Source of the DNA: DYRB01 sp963709645
Lineage (GTDB): Bacteria; Pseudomonadota; Gammaproteobacteria; Chromatiales; Chromatiaceae
Direction of reading: 5' to 3'
Length of the DNA stretch: 64,000 bases
Assembly: GCA_963709645.1 (NCBI GenBank)
Contig: CAVPXP010000031.1
Coordinates: forward strand, 7,317 to 71,316
Part shown: one piece after another, positions 7,596-16,992 of the stretch
Numbering within the stretch: position 1 is the first letter of the stretch
Layout: each line of letters starts with the position of its first letter
Made by a program: the position numbers and the translations under genes
The notes under the pieces: generated by a model
What the model was told of the DNA's origin: nothing
Database searches by the model: none
What the model saw: only the letters and a program-made list of their open reading frames with translations

Positions 7596-9130
7596 TGGCC
7601 CTGCGCAGCACGGCCCAGCCTTGGCGGCTGGCGGACCTACTCGCCGGGTTCGCCCTGGTCGACGTCGGTGCGGACCTGGGCGTCGGCGACATCTCCACGG
7701 ACAGCCGCCAAGTGGTCCCCGGTACCCTGTTCCTCGCCTGCCCCGGCAGCGCAGCCCACGGAATGGCCTTCGCCGCGCACGCGCGCAGCCGCGGCGCCGT
7801 GGCCATTGCCGCCGAACCGACGGCCGAGTGGGACGAGCCGGCCCTAGCCCAGGCCTCCGCCCGACTCGGGCTGCCGATCGTCGTTGTGCCGGGGCTCGCC
7901 GATCGCGCCAGCGCCCTGGCGGACCGCTTCTACGGCGAGCCAAGCGCCCACATGGAGGTCATTGGCATCACCGGGGCCGGCGGCAAGACCAGCGTCAGTC
8001 ACTTTCTGGCTCAAGCCCTGGCGGCCCAGACTCGTTGCGCTATCGCGGGTTCGCTAGGCGTCGGGGTTCCCGGCGACCTGATCCCGTCCACCCACATGGT
8101 CTCGGACTCCGTGGGCCTGCAAGACGTCTTGGCCCGCTTGCGCGCCCGCGGGGTCCAGGCGGTGACCATCGCGCTCTCGCCCCAGACGCTGGCGCGGGGC
8201 CGAGTAGCGGCTGTGCGCTTCAGCCACGCCGTATTCACCAATCTCACAGGCGGCGGCCTGGAGGACCTCGGCGCGGCCTCGGGCTCCTTAGTCCGAGTCC
8301 CGGGCCTGCGCTGGGCCGTGCTCAATGCCGACGACCCCTTCAGCGGCCGTCTGCTCGCCGATCTTGACCCTGGGATTGCCGTTGCGCTCTTTGGCCTGGG
8401 CCTCCGTCCGCCGGCCGGCTGGCGGTATGACCTCTGGGTCGGGCTCAACAAACTGGCCCATTTGCGCCGAGGCCTGTACCTGCAGGTCGTAACCGATGGG
8501 CTGGCCGGCGCCGCGGAGGGCGAGGTCGAAGTCGGCGTCCTCGGCACTTGCAACGCAGCGAACCTACTCGCGGTCCTCGCGGTCCTCCGCTCCAGAGGAA
8601 TGGCCCTGTCACCGGCCCTGCACCTCTTGGCCAAGCTGCAGGGGACACCCGGGCAGCTGGAGTGCTTCGGCAGCACGGACGCCCCGCTGGTGGCTGTGGA
8701 CTCCGCCACTAGCCCCGCTGCCCTGGAGCTAGCCATCGCGAATCTGCGCCGCCACGGCGGCGGGCGTTTGATCACCGTCTTTGGCTGCGATGGCAAGAGC
8801 GACCCCGCCCAGCGGCCGCTCATGGGCAGGGTGGCCGAGGCGGGCAGCGACCTTGTCATCGTCACCGACAACAACCCCGGGGGCGAGGACGGCGATGCCA
8901 TCGTTTCTGAGGTCCTGACCGGCATGCGCCAACCGGATCGGGTCCGCGTCGAGCGCCAGCGAGGCCTGGCCATCCGAGTCGCCCTGACGCTGGCCGGGCG
9001 CGCGGACACTGTGCTCGTAGCCGGCAAGGGCCACGAGACGACCCAGGATATGGGCGAGCTGAAGGTCCGCTTCAGCGACCGCGCCCAGGTGGTGCAGGCC
9101 CTGGGGGAATGGACGGAGGGCAGGCGCTGA
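7592..9130 (+). CDS. murE: MurE-like Mur ligase with degenerate active site
   Basis: Occupies the murE slot and is colinear with MurE over 512 residues: ISTDSRQVVPGTLFLACPG (N-terminal UDP-binding domain), a P-loop near 125-133, VFTNLT near 215, QRPLMG near 407 and LVAGKGHE 475-482. The signature residues are mostly gone. The P-loop reads TGAGGKT for TGTNGKT. The EVSSHAL motif, source of the catalytic Glu, reads ALSPQTL (194-200). NLTRDHLDYHG reads NLTGGGLEDLG (217-227). DYAHTPD reads DSATSPA (370-376). GGDRD reads DGKSD (400-404). The diaminopimelate-recognising DNPR reads NNPG (427-430). The frame is open and codon use is like its neighbours, so it is expressed but probably not a normal UDP-MurNAc-tripeptide synthetase. 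A functional murE should exist elsewhere. Confidence 0.85.
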   Translation: MMALRSTAQPWRLADLLAGFALVDVGADLGVGDISTDSRQVVPGTLFLACPGSAAHGMAFAAHARSRGAVAIAAEPTAEWDEPALAQASARLGLPIVVVPGLADRASALADRFYGEPSAHMEVIGITGAGGKTSVSHFLAQALAAQTRCAIAGSLGVGVPGDLIPSTHMVSDSVGLQDVLARLRARGVQAVTIALSPQTLARGRVAAVRFSHAVFTNLTGGGLEDLGAASGSLVRVPGLRWAVLNADDPFSGRLLADLDPGIAVALFGLGLRPPAGWRYDLWVGLNKLAHLRRGLYLQVVTDGLAGAAEGEVEVGVLGTCNAANLLAVLAVLRSRGMALSPALHLLAKLQGTPGQLECFGSTDAPLVAVDSATSPAALELAIANLRRHGGGRLITVFGCDGKSDPAQRPLMGRVAEAGSDLVIVTDNNPGGEDGDAIVSEVLTGMRQPDRVRVERQRGLAIRVALTLAGRADTVLVAGKGHETTQDMGELKVRFSDRAQVVQALGEWTEGRR

Positions 9131-10518
9131 TGTGGACCCTAGCCGAAGCAGCGAGGCAAGCCGGCGGGCACCTGGTGGGGGGCGATGCCCCCTTCTCCCG
9201 CATCGTGACGGACAGCCGCGGCGATTGCACCGGGGGACTGTTCGTCGCCCTGCGGGGTGAGCGGTTCGACGCCCACGCATTCGTCCCCCAGGCCGTAGCC
9301 AATGGGGCCGTCGCCGCCATGGTCGAGCGCCCCCTGGCTATCGATCTCCCGCAATGGGTGGTGGACGACACGCGCTTGGGCCTCGGACAGCTGGCGTCGG
9401 CGTGGCGCAACCGCCTGCCCGGCCGCCTCCTGGCCATCACCGGCAGCAACGGCAAGACCACCTGCAAGGAAATGGTCGCGGCCATCCTCGCCCAGGTCGG
9501 CTCTGTGCGGGCCACCCAGGGCAACCTGAACAACGACATCGGCATGCCCCTGACCCTGCTGCGCGCCCGGGACGAAGACTGGCTGGTCATCGAGATGGGC
9601 GCAAACCATGCTGGCGAGATCGACTATCTCACCAGCATCGCCCGGCCTCAGGCAGCCCTCATCACCAACGCGGGGCGCGCCCACCTGGAAGGCTTCGGCA
9701 GCGTCGAAGGGGTGGCCAGGGCCAAGGGCGAGATCGCTCGCGGCCTGTCGCCCGATGGGACCTTCGTGGTCCCAGGGGACGCCCCCTGGACCAGGCTGTG
9801 GCGTGAGCTGGCCGAGGGCCGGCCGATCCTCACCTTCGGCCTGGATCCCGCCTGCGGGGTGCACACAGACCCGTCCGCCGTATACACCGACTGGAGCGAG
9901 GCTGGCTTCTCGACGCGCTTCACCGCCGAGTTGGCGGGGCGGCACCACGAGCTGTCCCTGGCCCTGGCCGGCATGCACAACGTCCGCAACGCCCTGGCTG
10001 CGGCCGCCCTCGCCACAGCGGTCGGAGTGGCCCCGGAGGCGATCGCCGCCGGGCTCGCCACCCTCCGGCCGGTCCCGGGACGGTTAGAGCCCAAGCGTCT
10101 CGGCAAACTGCGCCTTATCGACGACAGCTACAACGCCAACCCCGATTCGGTCCAGGCGGCAATCGATGTCCTGGTGGCCCTGCCCGGCCGCCCGGTCTTA
10201 ATCCTGGGCGATCTGGGCGAGCTGGGCCCGACGGCTGCCCTCCTGCACCGCGAGGTGGGAGAGACCGCGCGCGCCGCGGGAGTGGCTGCCCTGTATGCGG
10301 TGGGTGACCTTTGCCGGGAGGCCGTCGCCGGATTCGGACCCGGAGCCGCCGCGCACCATTTCAGCGACCAAGCGGCCCTGATCGCAGCCCTGCGCGGTGA
10401 CCTCACCGAAGCGGACGTGATCCTCGTCAAAGGATCTCGGAGGGCCGCCATGGACCTTGTGGTCGCGGCACTCGGCCTGGAGCCGGCCACCACCCGAAGC
10501 CATTCGGCGGGGGCCTGA
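9130..10518 (+). CDS. murF: UDP-MurNAc-tripeptide:D-Ala-D-Ala ligase MurF
   Basis: Adds D-Ala-D-Ala to the tripeptide precursor, the last cytoplasmic peptide step. It is 462 residues with intact Mur-ligase motifs, in contrast to the preceding gene: TGSNGKT (104-110), VIEMGANHAGEI, ITNAGRAHLEGFGS and DSYNANPDSVQAAI. The start chosen is ATG 9130, which overlaps the murE stop as TGATG and has GGAGG about 12 bases upstream; an ATG at 9109 inside murE is the alternative. mraY starts two bases after the stop. Confidence 0.96.
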   Translation: MWTLAEAARQAGGHLVGGDAPFSRIVTDSRGDCTGGLFVALRGERFDAHAFVPQAVANGAVAAMVERPLAIDLPQWVVDDTRLGLGQLASAWRNRLPGRLLAITGSNGKTTCKEMVAAILAQVGSVRATQGNLNNDIGMPLTLLRARDEDWLVIEMGANHAGEIDYLTSIARPQAALITNAGRAHLEGFGSVEGVARAKGEIARGLSPDGTFVVPGDAPWTRLWRELAEGRPILTFGLDPACGVHTDPSAVYTDWSEAGFSTRFTAELAGRHHELSLALAGMHNVRNALAAAALATAVGVAPEAIAAGLATLRPVPGRLEPKRLGKLRLIDDSYNANPDSVQAAIDVLVALPGRPVLILGDLGELGPTAALLHREVGETARAAGVAALYAVGDLCREAVAGFGPGAAAHHFSDQAALIAALRGDLTEADVILVKGSRRAAMDLVVAALGLEPATTRSHSAGA

Positions 10519-10520
10519 CA

Positions 10521-11603
10521 GTGCTGCTCTTCCTGACTGAATGGCTGGCCCAGTTCGACAGCGCCTTCAACGTCTTCCGTTACCTGACCCTGCGCTCCAT
10601 CCTGGGCGTGCTGACCGCACTGGTCATCTCCTTCCTGGTCGGGCCGCCCATGATCCGGCGGCTTACCTGGTACAAGATCGGCCAGACGGTGCGCACCGAC
10701 GGGCCCCAGACCCACCTCGCCAAGTCCGGTACCCCGACCATGGGCGGGGCGCTGATCCTGGTCGCCGTGGGTATCAGCACCCTGCTTTGGGCGGACCTGC
10801 GCAACCGCTACATCTGGATCGTCCTCCTCACCACCCTGGCCTTCGGTGTCATCGGACTGGTCGACGATTACAAGAAGCTTATCCAGAGGAACCCACGCGG
10901 TCTGGCCGCCCGCTACAAATACTTCTGGCAGACCGTGGCCGGATTCACCGGCGCCTTGTTCCTTTTTCTCACCGCAACCACCCCGGCGGAGACGGCGCTG
11001 CTGATCCCCTACCTCAAGGAGGTCTCCATCCAGCTTGGGCCCTGGTACCTGCTTTTCACCTATTTCGTGATTGTGGGCAGCAGCAATGCCGTCAACCTCA
11101 CCGACGGGCTGGATGGGCTCGCCACCATGCCGACGGTCCTGGTTGCCGGCGCTCTGGCCCTGTTCGTGTATGCGGCCGGCAACGTGGATTTCGCGGGCTA
11201 TCTCAAGGTCCCCTATGTCCCCGGGGTGGGCGAGGTGGCGGTCTTCTGCGCCGCCTTGGTCGGGGCCGGGTTGGGCTTCCTTTGGTTCAACGCCTACCCG
11301 GCCCAGGTCTTCATGGGCGACGTTGGGGCGCTGGCCCTGGGTGCGGCCCTCGGCGTGGTGGCCGTGGTGGCCCGCCAGGAGTTGGTCCTCTTCATCATGG
11401 GCGGGGTCTTCGTCGCCGAGACCCTGTCTGTGATGCTCCAGGTCGGGTCCTTCAAGCTCACCGGAAAACGCATCTTCCGCATGGCCCCTCTGCACCACCA
11501 CTACGAGCTCAAGGGCTGGCCGGAGCCCCGAGTCATCGTGCGGTTCTGGATCGTGACCGTGATCCTGGTTCTGGTGGGACTGGCAAGCCTGAAAATCCGC
11601 TGA
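10521..11603 (+). CDS. mraY: Phospho-MurNAc-pentapeptide translocase MraY
   Basis: Polytopic membrane enzyme that transfers phospho-MurNAc-pentapeptide to undecaprenyl phosphate, forming lipid I. It is 360 residues, exactly the E. coli length, from a GTG start. Active-site loops are present: DGPQTHLAKSGTPTMGG near the N-terminus, the GLVDDYKK pair of aspartates, NAVNLTDGLDGLA, FNAYPAQVFMGDVGAL and the histidine loop APLHHHYELKGWPE. About ten membrane segments are visible as hydrophobic blocks. Confidence 0.97.
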   Translation: MLLFLTEWLAQFDSAFNVFRYLTLRSILGVLTALVISFLVGPPMIRRLTWYKIGQTVRTDGPQTHLAKSGTPTMGGALILVAVGISTLLWADLRNRYIWIVLLTTLAFGVIGLVDDYKKLIQRNPRGLAARYKYFWQTVAGFTGALFLFLTATTPAETALLIPYLKEVSIQLGPWYLLFTYFVIVGSSNAVNLTDGLDGLATMPTVLVAGALALFVYAAGNVDFAGYLKVPYVPGVGEVAVFCAALVGAGLGFLWFNAYPAQVFMGDVGALALGAALGVVAVVARQELVLFIMGGVFVAETLSVMLQVGSFKLTGKRIFRMAPLHHHYELKGWPEPRVIVRFWIVTVILVLVGLASLKIR

Positions 11604-11610
11604 CCTCAAC

Positions 11611-13029
11611 ATGAGAATGACGTCCACCCCCGCCAAGACCGCCGCCCGGACCCTGATTGTGGGGCTCGGCAAGACGGGACTTTCCTGCGCCCGCTACCTG
11701 CGGGCGCAGGGCACGGCGGTGGCGGTCACGGACTCGCGCACCAACCCGCCCGGACTGGATCAACTCCGACAGGAGTTGCCTGACGTCGCGGTGTTCACTG
11801 GCGGCTTCCAACCGGAGGTCTTTGCCCTGGCCGACCGCCTGGTGGTGAGCCCCGGGGTGCCCCTCGGCGAGCCCCTGATTCAGACCGCGCTGACCCGCGG
11901 CGTGCCGGTCCTGGGCGACATCGAGCTATTTGCCCAGGCACTCCGTGCCCCGGTGGCGTCCAAGCAGGCAACCGATCCTGCGTTGCCGGCAGGCGCGCCG
12001 TCCGTGGTGGCCATCACCGGGTCCAACGGCAAGAGCACGGTCACCACGCTGGTGGGACTGATGGCGAACCTGGCCGGGATCAGGGCGGCAGTGGGCGGCA
12101 ATCTTGGCGAGCCGGCGCTCGACCTGTTCGACCCGGCAGTGACCCTCTATGTCCTGGAGTTGTCCAGCTTCCAGCTTGAGACCACCGCCAGCCTGCGCCC
12201 GCGGGCGGCGACGGTCCTGAACCTTTCCCCGGATCACATGGACCGTTATTCGGACTACGCCGCCTATGTGGCCGCCAAGGCGCGCATCTACCAGGGCACC
12301 GAGGTCGCCGTGGTCAATCGCGACGACCCCACGGCGGCCGCCATACCCCACGACGCGGCCATGGAGATCGGCTTCACCTTGAGCAGTCCCTCCCGCCCGG
12401 GAGACTTCGGGCTCCTCGTCCGACCGGATGGGATTTGGTTCGCCCGCGGCGACAGGCCCTTGCTGCCAGCGGCGGACCTCAGGATCCCCGGCCGTCACAA
12501 CTTGGCCAATGCCCTGGCGGCGCTCGCCCTGGCCAGTGCTGCAGGCCTCCCGGAGGGCGCCGCGATGGAGGCCCTGCGCAGCTTCCGAGGCCTGCCTCAC
12601 CGGAGCGTCCTGGTGGGCAGCCGGGACGGGGTCCGCTGGTACGACGACTCCAAGGGGACCAACCCCGGAGCCACAGTGGCGGCCCTGGAAGGCCTGGTAG
12701 AGCCAGATTCGCCGGCACGAGTGGTGCTCATCGCGGGCGGCGACGGAAAGGGGGCCGACTTCAGACCCCTGGGGCCGGCGGTGGAGCGAGCCGCACGGGC
12801 GGTGGTCCTGATGGGGCGGGACGCCGCCTTGATCGAGAAAGTGGTGGCCGATCGAGTCCCGGTCCTGCACGCCGCCGACATGGCGGACGCCGTCCGACTA
12901 GCGGCGGGGGCCGCCCAGCCTGGGGACGCCGTCCTTCTTTCCCCAGCCTGCGCCAGCTTCGACATGTTCGACAACTACGAGCACCGCGGGCGTATCTTCA
13001 CCGAAACGGTAGGGAAGTGGATCGCATGA
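11611..13029 (+). CDS. murD: UDP-MurNAc-L-Ala:D-Glu ligase MurD
   Basis: Adds D-glutamate to UDP-MurNAc-L-alanine. It is 472 residues with an N-terminal Rossmann domain (LIVGLGKTGLSCARYL), the ATP loop TGSNGKSTVTTL, VLELSSFQLE, LNLSPDHMDRY, the GRHNLANALAA join and DDSKGTNPGATVAAL in the C-terminal domain. All motifs expected of MurD are intact. The stop overlaps the ftsW start as ATGA. Confidence 0.97.
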   Translation: MRMTSTPAKTAARTLIVGLGKTGLSCARYLRAQGTAVAVTDSRTNPPGLDQLRQELPDVAVFTGGFQPEVFALADRLVVSPGVPLGEPLIQTALTRGVPVLGDIELFAQALRAPVASKQATDPALPAGAPSVVAITGSNGKSTVTTLVGLMANLAGIRAAVGGNLGEPALDLFDPAVTLYVLELSSFQLETTASLRPRAATVLNLSPDHMDRYSDYAAYVAAKARIYQGTEVAVVNRDDPTAAAIPHDAAMEIGFTLSSPSRPGDFGLLVRPDGIWFARGDRPLLPAADLRIPGRHNLANALAALALASAAGLPEGAAMEALRSFRGLPHRSVLVGSRDGVRWYDDSKGTNPGATVAALEGLVEPDSPARVVLIAGGDGKGADFRPLGPAVERAARAVVLMGRDAALIEKVVADRVPVLHAADMADAVRLAAGAAQPGDAVLLSPACASFDMFDNYEHRGRIFTETVGKWIA

Positions 13030-14318
13030 ACGCGCCTATGCCCTCCAGCAACGCTCACCACCCCAGCCATCAACCCGGCCACGGGGGGACGCAGAACGCG
13101 GCCCAACGCCGCCGCCAAGGACGCCTCCCGGCGCTCGACTACAGCCTCCTGCTGTGCGCGCTGGGAATTACCGCATTTGGCTTCGTCATGGTCGCCTCCG
13201 CCTCCCTGCCCGTGGCCGACCACACCTATGGCTCGCCCTTCCACTTCGTGCTCCGGCACAGCCTGGCGCTTGGTCTGGCCCTGGGGGCCGGGTTGCTGTG
13301 TTTCGCAGTCCCGGTCCGCTGGTGGGAGCGGGCCGGGCTCATGCTGTTCCTGATCGGGCTGGCCATGCTCGTTCTTGTCCTGGTCCCCGGGGTGGGGCGC
13401 TCGGCGAACGGGGCTACGCGATGGATTCCGTTGGGCCCGCTCAACCTCCAGAGCTCGGAGTTTATGAAGTTTTTCGCGGTCATCTACGTCTCCGGCTACC
13501 TGGTGCGCCGCCAGACCGAGGTGGCGAGCAGCGTCCTGGGCTTCATCCGACCCATGATCCTGATGGCCGTGGCCAGCGCGCTGATCCTCGCCGAGCCGGA
13601 CTTCGGAACCACCGCGGTCATGCTCGCAACAATCATGGGCCTGCTCTTCCTGGGCGGGGTCCGGGCGGTCAATTTCGCCGTTCTCACGGGCATGGTCGGG
13701 GCGGCCCTGGCGGCACTGGTCATCTACGAGCCCTACCGACTGGAGCGACTGCTCAACTTCATTCACCCCTTCGCAGACCCCTACAACAAGGGCTTTCAGC
13801 TCAGCCAGGCCCTGATCGCCTTCGGCCGGGGAGAGTGGCTGGGGGTGGGGCTTGGCCACGGCATCCAGAAGCAGTTCTTCCTCCCGGAGGCCCACACCGA
13901 TTTTCTGATGGCAGTGGTAGGGGAGGAATTCGGCTTCGCTGGGGTCGCGATGGTCATCCTCGCCTTCTCTTTCCTGGTCTGGCGAGCCTTCGATATCGGG
14001 GTCCGGGCTCAGCGCCAGGGCGACCTCTTCGCCGCCTACCTCGCCCATGGCCTGGGTCTCGGGCTGGGCTTGCAGGCCTTCATCAACATCGGGGTCAACG
14101 TCGGGCTCCTGCCGACCAAGGGCCTGACCATGCCCTTCATGAGCTATGGCAGCAACAGCCTGATCGTTGCCCTCATGGCGGTCGGGGTGCTGCTGCGCGT
14201 CGACCGGACCCTCCGCCTGGCGGACAGGGACGGCGGACTGGCGACAAGCACCGGGGCGACCCACGGCACGACCGCCTGGGCTACATCCGAGGGAGGACCG
14301 CCATGGGCTCGTGTGTAG
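13026..14318 (+). CDS. ftsW: Lipid II glycosyltransferase FtsW (SEDS family)
   Basis: SEDS-family peptidoglycan polymerase that works with FtsI at the septum. It is 430 residues with about ten membrane segments and a hydrophilic N-terminal tail of about 40 residues rich in His, Gln and Arg. Signatures: GRSANGATRWIPLGPLNLQSSEFMK, LAEPDFGTTAVML and the C-terminal GLLPTKGLTMPFMSYGSNSL. The start at ATG 13026 overlaps the murD stop; the end overlaps murG by 16 bases. Confidence 0.97.
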   Translation: MNAPMPSSNAHHPSHQPGHGGTQNAAQRRRQGRLPALDYSLLLCALGITAFGFVMVASASLPVADHTYGSPFHFVLRHSLALGLALGAGLLCFAVPVRWWERAGLMLFLIGLAMLVLVLVPGVGRSANGATRWIPLGPLNLQSSEFMKFFAVIYVSGYLVRRQTEVASSVLGFIRPMILMAVASALILAEPDFGTTAVMLATIMGLLFLGGVRAVNFAVLTGMVGAALAALVIYEPYRLERLLNFIHPFADPYNKGFQLSQALIAFGRGEWLGVGLGHGIQKQFFLPEAHTDFLMAVVGEEFGFAGVAMVILAFSFLVWRAFDIGVRAQRQGDLFAAYLAHGLGLGLGLQAFINIGVNVGLLPTKGLTMPFMSYGSNSLIVALMAVGVLLRVDRTLRLADRDGGLATSTGATHGTTAWATSEGGPPWARV

Positions 14319-15391
14319 CGGTCATGGCCGGGGGCACCGGCGGCCACGTCTTCCCCGCCCTAGCGGTAGCCGAGCACCTTCGCGCCGAGGGCATCGAGGT
14401 CTTTTGGATCGGGACCCGACGCGGCATGGAGGCGCGACTGGTCCCCCAGCGCGGTTTCTCCATGGAGTGGATCGGCATCGAGGGACTGCGAGGCAAGGGT
14501 CTGGCGACCCTCGCCCTTGCCCCTTTCCGCCTCGCTGCCGCACTCTGGCAGGCGGGGCGGATACTGCGCCGGCGGCGCCCCGCGGCGGTACTCGGGATGG
14601 GCGGCTTCGCCTCCGGCCCAGGCGGACTCATGGCCCGGGTCCTCGGCCTGCCCCTGGTGATCCACGAGCAAAATCGCGTCCCGGGATTGACCAACCAGTG
14701 GCTGGCACGCATTGCCGCGCGGGTCTTCGAGGCCTTCCCGGGGAGCTTCCCCCCGGCTCGGGGGGCCGTCGCCTGCGGCAACCCGGTGCGAGCGGAGATC
14801 GCCGCACTGCCCGCCCCGGACGAGCGCCTCGCTCCGCGCCTGCAAGGCCCCGGACCCCGCCGCCTGTTGGTGCTGGGTGGGTCACTGGGGGCCAAGGTTC
14901 TGAACCAAACCCTGCCGCTGGCCCTGGGGCGGATCAATGCGAAGCAGCGCCCACAGGTCCGTCACCAAGCCGGCGACCGCACCCTGGCCGAGGCCGAGCA
15001 GGGCTACGCCCAGGCAGGGGTCACCGCCGAGGTAACCCCCTTCATAGCCGACATGGCCGAGGCCTATGCCTGGGCGGATTTTGTCGTCTGCCGGGCGGGG
15101 GCCCTGACGGTATCCGAGCTGGCCGCCGTCGGACTCCCGGCCATCCTGGTCCCTTATCCGCATGCTGTGGACGACCATCAGACCGGAAACGCCCGCTTTC
15201 TCTCTGAGGCCGGTGCAGCACGCCTGATCCCCCAGACCGATCTGACCGCGGAGAACCTGGCCCGCCAGCTCATGGCCCTGCTGGGCGACCCGGCCCTGCT
15301 CCTGACTATGGCTCGGACAGCCCGTGCCAAGGCCCAACCCGATGCCGCAAAACGGGTGGCCACCGCCTGCCGCGAGGTACAAAGGACGTGA
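14303..15391 (+). CDS. murG: Lipid II synthase MurG (GlcNAc transferase)
   Basis: Peripheral membrane glycosyltransferase (GT28) that adds GlcNAc to lipid I. It is 362 residues with MAGGTGGHVFPALAVAEHL at the N-terminus, VLGMGGFASGPGG, IHEQNRVPGLTN, the LGGSLGAKVLN sugar-nucleotide loop and RAGALTVSELAAVGLPAILVPYPHAVDDHQ in the C-terminal domain. The chosen ATG is preceded by GAGGGAGGA at good spacing and lies inside the ftsW end. Its stop overlaps the murC GTG as GTGA. Confidence 0.97.
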   Translation: MGSCVAVMAGGTGGHVFPALAVAEHLRAEGIEVFWIGTRRGMEARLVPQRGFSMEWIGIEGLRGKGLATLALAPFRLAAALWQAGRILRRRRPAAVLGMGGFASGPGGLMARVLGLPLVIHEQNRVPGLTNQWLARIAARVFEAFPGSFPPARGAVACGNPVRAEIAALPAPDERLAPRLQGPGPRRLLVLGGSLGAKVLNQTLPLALGRINAKQRPQVRHQAGDRTLAEAEQGYAQAGVTAEVTPFIADMAEAYAWADFVVCRAGALTVSELAAVGLPAILVPYPHAVDDHQTGNARFLSEAGAARLIPQTDLTAENLARQLMALLGDPALLLTMARTARAKAQPDAAKRVATACREVQRT

Positions 15392-16851
15392 ACGCTCACA
15401 AGACCCACGACGCCTCTCGTATGGGCCGGACCCGCCGCCTCCACTTCATCGGCGTGGGCGGGGCTGGCATGAGCGGCATTGCCGAGTTGATGTCCAACCT
15501 GGGCTATGAGGTCTCCGGCTCGGACCGGCGGGAGAGCGAGGTGACCCGCCGCCTCCGCGGGCTGGGCGTCGATGTCCACATCGGTCACACGACCGAGCAC
15601 GTCGAGGACGTCGACGCGGTGGTGGTTTCTACAGCTATCGACGAGGCAAACCCGGAGATCGTCGCCGCCCGCGCCCGACGCATCCCTGTGGTGCGCCGGG
15701 CCGAAATGCTTGCCGAGCTGATGCGCTTCTACTACGGCGTGGCGGTAGCCGGGACCCACGGCAAGACCACCACCACCAGCCTCGTCACCAGCATCCTCGC
15801 TGAGGGGGGCCTTGATCCGACCTTCGTCATCGGCGGCCGCCTCAACAGCGCCGGGGCTAACGCCCGGCTGGGGACGACCAAGTATCTGGTCGCTGAGGCC
15901 GATGAGAGCGACGCCTCCTTCCTGTTCCTCCAACCCATGGTATCGATCGTCACGAACATCGACGCCGACCACATGCGCACCTACGGCAACGACTTCAGCC
16001 GCCTGCGCAGCACCTTCATGGAGTTTATCCACCACTTGCCGTTCTACGGACTGGCGGTGCTGTGCATCGACGACGACGAGGTGCGCTCCTTGCTGCCCAT
16101 GATCGCCCGCCCGATACGGACCTATGGGACCTGCCCGGAGGCGGACCTGCGCGCCGAGAACATTTCCCAGGACGGGCTGCGTATGCACTTCACGGTGGTC
16201 GGCAACGCCTTGGACGTCCCCATGCGGGTGGAGCTGAACCTCCCCGGACGCCACAACGTCCTCAACGCCCTGGCCGCCATCTCCGTCGCACTGGAACTCG
16301 GGGTGGACGAGGAGTCCATCCGCCGGGCACTGACGGGCTTCGCTGGGATTGGACGGCGCTTCGTGGTCGACGAGGTGACCGATTTCGCGGGCCGTCACCT
16401 GACCCTAGTGGACGATTATGGCCACCACCCCCGGGAGCTGGCCGCAACCCTAGAGGCCGCACGCAACGGCTGGCCGGAGCGCCGCCTGGTACTGGTCTTC
16501 CAGCCCCACAGGTACACCCGGACTCAGGAGCAGTTCGAGGACTTTGTGCAAGTTTTGTCGAGCGCCGACCTGCTCGTCCTGTGCGAGGTCTACCCGGCCG
16601 GGGAGGCCCCAATCGCTGGGGCAGACGGCCGCAGCCTGAGCCGCGCCATCCGGGCCCGCGGCGAGATCGATCCCGTGTTCGTCCAAGACCTTGCAGAGAT
16701 TCCCAAGGTGCTCGGCAACCTGCTCGCCGACGGCGACCTGGTGCTCCTGATGGGTGCCGGGGACATTGGCGCCTTGGCTCAGCGCCTGCCGGAGATCCTA
16801 CGTACAGAGTCACCCAAGAGCGGGGAGGTGGACCATGGCACCGCGTCCTAG
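15388..16851 (+). CDS. murC: UDP-MurNAc:L-Ala ligase MurC
   Basis: First amino-acid ligase of the peptidoglycan pathway. It is 487 residues from a GTG start overlapping the murG stop. Motifs: IGVGGAGMSGIAELM, the ATP loop VAGTHGKTTTTSLV, EADESDASF, TNIDADHMRTYG, GRHNVLNALAA and VDDYGHHPREL. All are canonical. A 141-base stretch without a convincing gene separates it from murB, the largest gap within the mur block. Confidence 0.97.
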   Translation: MNAHKTHDASRMGRTRRLHFIGVGGAGMSGIAELMSNLGYEVSGSDRRESEVTRRLRGLGVDVHIGHTTEHVEDVDAVVVSTAIDEANPEIVAARARRIPVVRRAEMLAELMRFYYGVAVAGTHGKTTTTSLVTSILAEGGLDPTFVIGGRLNSAGANARLGTTKYLVAEADESDASFLFLQPMVSIVTNIDADHMRTYGNDFSRLRSTFMEFIHHLPFYGLAVLCIDDDEVRSLLPMIARPIRTYGTCPEADLRAENISQDGLRMHFTVVGNALDVPMRVELNLPGRHNVLNALAAISVALELGVDEESIRRALTGFAGIGRRFVVDEVTDFAGRHLTLVDDYGHHPRELAATLEAARNGWPERRLVLVFQPHRYTRTQEQFEDFVQVLSSADLLVLCEVYPAGEAPIAGADGRSLSRAIRARGEIDPVFVQDLAEIPKVLGNLLADGDLVLLMGAGDIGALAQRLPEILRTESPKSGEVDHGTAS

Positions 16852-16992
16852 ACGTCATCTTCGCCTCGGCTGCGGCGAGGCGCTGGGCCCTGTGGCAACT
16901 ACGGTTCTGCCCATCAGCCCCCCCCGGGCACAGGCGGCCTGGCCCAGGGGCCGCGCCATGCCCAGACTCCAGATCGGGGTGCTTCGGCAGCC

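Noticed and set aside
7592..9130. murE as a decayed pseudogene
   Set aside because: The frame is open over the full length with coupled overlaps at both ends and only catalytic motifs altered, which fits a kept non-canonical protein better than decay.
10128..11672. 514-codon minus-strand open frame across murF, mraY and murD
   Set aside because: Antisense shadow of high-GC genes: no family similarity, no start signal, low-complexity Gln/His/Gly-rich translation, and the plus-strand genes are certain.
12975..14264. 429-codon minus-strand open frame opposite ftsW
   Set aside because: Shadow of ftsW; composition typical of antisense of membrane segments.
16852..16992. A small gene between murC and murB
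   Set aside because: Frames here are Arg/Pro/Ala-rich, overlap murC, and have no ribosome-binding site or similarity.
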